From the NCBI GenBank assembly GCA_030673805.1, contig DAOVIH010000033.1, positions 1 to 12,409 of the forward strand: a stretch of 12,409 nucleotides of DNA. Reading direction: 5' to 3'. Every line of letters begins with the position of its first letter. Within the stretch, counting starts at the first letter, position 1. The stretch comes from Candidatus Bathyarchaeota archaeon. GTDB taxonomy: Archaea > Thermoproteota > Bathyarchaeia > Bathyarchaeales > Bathycorpusculaceae. The translations under genes and the position numbers were made by a program. The notes under the pieces are model-generated. The model saw nothing but the letters and a program-made list of their open reading frames with translations. It had not been told where the DNA came from and did no database searches. Shown piece by piece: positions 11,268-12,409 of this stretch.

Positions 11268-12409
11268 CTATCCCTTAATAACAGCCAACGGTGTGAGCCT
11301 GACGACCTTTGTGGCAATTCCGAGCTTATCGCTGACTTCCACTACTTCATCCACGTTCTTGTAGGCAGAATCGGCTTCCTCAGCTAGAATTTTTACACTT
11401 GCAGCCCTTACGGCTATTCCACGCTTTTCCAATGCAGTTTTTATTTCGCCGCCCCAGTAACGTCGTCTAGCTGCGGACCTACTCATCATTCTTCCAGCCC
11501 CGTGAGCCGTTGAACCAAAAGTTAATTCCATAGATTTCTTAGCTCCAGCTAAGATCCAAGAACTAGTTCCCATACTACCTGGAATGAAAACCGGCTGTCC
11601 TTCAGATCTGTAGTCTGGCGGAACGTCAGCGTGTCCAGGCGGAAAAGCCCTAGTAGCACCTTTCCTATGAACCCAAACTTTCTTCTTGGTTCCGTTCACT
11701 TCATGATCTTCTATCTTGGCAATGTTATGAGCTACATCATAAACAAGTTTTAGCCCCATCTTTTCAGCATCTTCATGATAAACTTGCTGAAAACTCTGTC
11801 GAACCCAATGCGTAATGGCTTGTCGATTTGAAAAAGCATAGTTGACGGCACAGGCCATTGCCTCAAAATAGTCTCTGGCTTCCTTGCTGTTTCCGTAGGC
11901 ACAAGCTAGTTCTCTGTCGGGAAGAGAGATCTTGTATTTCTGCACTGCTCGTTCCATGACTCTTAGATAATCAGAACACGTTTGATGACCAAAGCCTCTG
12001 GAGCCACAGTGGATCATCACAGTTACTTGTCCTTCTTGGTAGATTCCAAAAGCCTTGGCAGTTTGTTTGTTGAGGATTTTGTCAACTTTTTGAATTTCTA
12101 GGAAGTGGTTTCCAGAGCCCAAGGTTCCTATTTGAGTTAATCCTCTCTTCTTGGCGGTAGTTGAGACTTTTTCAGGATTCGCATTCTTCATGCATCCTTG
12201 TTCTTCACAGTGTTCAGCATCTCTTGGCCAGCCCAATCCCTGGTCAATAAGCCATTGAACGCCTTCAACAATCAGTCTATCTAGTTCACCGTAGGTTATT
12301 CGAAAGTCCTTCCTGCGGCTTCCCAATCCAGAGGGAACATTGGAAAAGATTTGATTGGCCAATTTAGTAAGCTTAGGCCGAAGATCTTGTTCTTGGAGGT
12401 TTGTTGTCA
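11268..12409 (-). CDS. rtcB: RNA-splicing ligase RtcB (5' end beyond window edge)
   Basis: The frame runs off the right edge. The first visible residues, TTNLQEQDLRPKLTKLANQI, match the region after the early GFDINCGVR motif of RtcB, so about 90-100 N-terminal residues are missing, including one metal-binding Cys. About 379 residues are visible. RtcB joins 2',3'-cyclic-phosphate and 5'-OH RNA ends, using GTP and Mn(II), in archaeal tRNA splicing and RNA repair. The active-site motifs are present: LGTLGSGNHFLEIQ, MIHCGSRGFGHQ, YDVAHNIAKIE, PGSMGTSSW, and TAHGAGRMMSRSAARR with the His that is guanylylated. The end RLTPLAVIKG is canonical. No intein, frequent in archaeal RtcB, interrupts the visible part. 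The internal TTG at 12362 is not the true start. Confidence 0.97.
   Translation of the reverse strand, partial: TTNLQEQDLRPKLTKLANQIFSNVPSGLGSRRKDFRITYGELDRLIVEGVQWLIDQGLGWPRDAEHCEEQGCMKNANPEKVSTTAKKRGLTQIGTLGSGNHFLEIQKVDKILNKQTAKAFGIYQEGQVTVMIHCGSRGFGHQTCSDYLRVMERAVQKYKISLPDRELACAYGNSKEARDYFEAMACAVNYAFSNRQAITHWVRQSFQQVYHEDAEKMGLKLVYDVAHNIAKIEDHEVNGTKKKVWVHRKGATRAFPPGHADVPPDYRSEGQPVFIPGSMGTSSWILAGAKKSMELTFGSTAHGAGRMMSRSAARRRYWGGEIKTALEKRGIAVRAASVKILAEEADSAYKNVDEVVEVSDKLGIATKVVRLTPLAVIKG

Noticed and set aside
1..12409. tRNA, rRNA, C/D-box RNA, CRISPR array or insertion sequence
   Set aside because: I looked for T-loop sequences, box C/D motifs, regularly spaced repeats, terminal inverted repeats and transposase motifs on both strands and found none that hold up.

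Overview
The window looks archaeal, most likely from an anaerobic Thermoproteota-type lineage (Bathyarchaeia would fit), although no rRNA, tRNA or lineage marker is present to prove it. The pointers are an archaeal YchF-type GTPase with an NKMD specificity motif, an RtcB ligase, a Sulfolobus-type zinc-containing ferredoxin, a thermococcal-type HypA next to a MinD/Mrp-type ATPase, an archaeal two-domain protein disulfide oxidoreductase, TATA-like boxes about 25-35 bases ahead of several starts, and GGTGA-type ribosome binding sites. About half of the inferred starts are TTG. No mobile element, CRISPR array or RNA gene was seen.

Layout. 1-1835 (minus): hypA, a Mrp/MinD-type ATPase that probably takes the place of HypB, then a HAD-family hydrolase cut by the left edge. 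1934-2473 (plus): a small parvulin and a YHS-domain metal-binding protein. 2689-8410: a redox and oxygen-defence block containing a protein disulfide oxidoreductase (minus), OsmC and FprA flavodiiron protein (plus, overlapping), rubrerythrin and rubredoxin (minus), zinc ferredoxin (minus), glutaredoxin and a ferredoxin:thioredoxin reductase catalytic chain fused to a rubredoxin domain (plus, overlapping), a 49-residue archaeal hypothetical protein (minus), and Fe-S endonuclease III (plus). 8480-8632 (minus): the decayed 3' end of a PaaI-type thioesterase gene. 8645-12409 (minus): a Yip1-like membrane protein, a YchF-type GTPase and RtcB, cut by the right edge.

How the genes fit together. FprA reduces oxygen to water and rubrerythrin reduces peroxide; rubredoxin is the likely electron donor for at least one of them. 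OsmC would handle organic hydroperoxides. The ferredoxin could feed the FTR-rubredoxin fusion, which would reduce the adjacent glutaredoxin and through it protein disulfides or a ribonucleotide reductase. The disulfide oxidoreductase and endonuclease III cover thiol and DNA damage. This is a plausible anaerobe's oxidative-stress neighbourhood; the individual families are known, but the arrangement is notable.

No gene-free stretch exceeds 300 bases. The longest are 9683-9946, where I see nothing beyond a possible promoter for the Yip1-like gene, and 6445-6676, which holds the divergent promoters of ferredoxin and glutaredoxin.
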